This document shows, piece after piece, positions 63,983 to 64,000 of a DNA stretch of 64,000 nt. The position numbers and the translations under genes were made by a program. The notes beneath the pieces were generated by a model. That model had not been told where the DNA came from. It saw only the letters and a list, made by a program, of their open reading frames with translations, and did not search any database. The number at the start of each line of letters is the position of its first letter. Within the stretch, counting starts at the first letter, position 1. Source of the DNA: Bradyrhizobium guangdongense (GTDB lineage Bacteria > Pseudomonadota > Alphaproteobacteria > Rhizobiales > Xanthobacteraceae); the NCBI RefSeq assembly GCF_004114975.1, contig NZ_CP030051.1, positions 3,100,001-3,164,000 of the forward strand. Direction: 5' to 3'.

Positions 63983-64000
63983 AACCGGACGGGCGCTCAC

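Overview
The window looks like chromosomal DNA of an alphaproteobacterium, most likely Bradyrhizobium or a close relative. The evidence is high GC, a GAAC-N7-GAAC SOS box in front of recA, an F1-ATPase zeta-type inhibitor gene (DUF1476), rhizobial-type interspersed inverted repeats, many transposons of families common in rhizobia, and the gene pairs purC-purS and gcvT-gcvH-gcvP. No rRNA, tRNA or CRISPR array was seen.

Left part (1-21.9 kb). A TetR regulator (2314-3024) lies beside a carotenoid/stilbene-type oxygenase, a MAPEG membrane protein and a truncated membrane protein; four copies of one operator sequence tie the locus together. Then follow a SET-domain protein, an XRE/MmyB-type regulator divergent from two small membrane genes, a FrnE-like DsbA protein and a GNAT protein. 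From 7.5 to 11.8 kb is a sulfide/persulfide locus: a BigR/SqrR-type ArsR repressor with its two sensing cysteines, divergent from a five-gene operon (sulfide:quinone oxidoreductase, zinc-ribbon thioredoxin, DUF2892, CcoG, membrane protein). Downstream of the repressor are an RND efflux pair and an AhpD-like protein. 16.6-21.9 kb holds many small secreted, lipoprotein or membrane genes, a PilZ protein, a hotdog thioesterase and a broken HdeA-type gene.

Accessory island (about 21.9-33.5 kb), inserted just upstream of recA. It contains a complete IS66 element (22917-26030) with perfect 8-bp target duplications and a passenger gene, a second IS66-type element, an IS1-family fragment, an IS21 element with terminal repeats only on the left, an orphan PemK/MazF-like gene, two related very small proteins, a beheaded regulator and a DUF3467 gene. 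A dispersed family of palindromic GTCCTAATTAGGAC repeats and several strong hairpin terminators fill the spaces.

Core part (33.5-48 kb): recA, a decayed gene, the glycine cleavage operon gcvT-gcvH-gcvP behind a tandem glycine riboswitch, alaS, a cyclic-nucleotide-gated potassium channel, a DUF3455 protein, icd, and a TrmJ-like RNA methyltransferase fused to a DUF559 nuclease-like domain.

Right part (48-64 kb): a hotdog protein; an overlapping operon of a probable methanethiol methyltransferase (mddA), a LuxR-type regulator and a quinone oxidoreductase, divergent from a SARP/alpha-beta-hydrolase fusion; a TetR gene divergent from a long collinear run osmC - acyl-CoA dehydrogenase-like - rhodanese - cyanate ABC transporter - cyanase; then purB, the DUF1476 gene, purC and purS.
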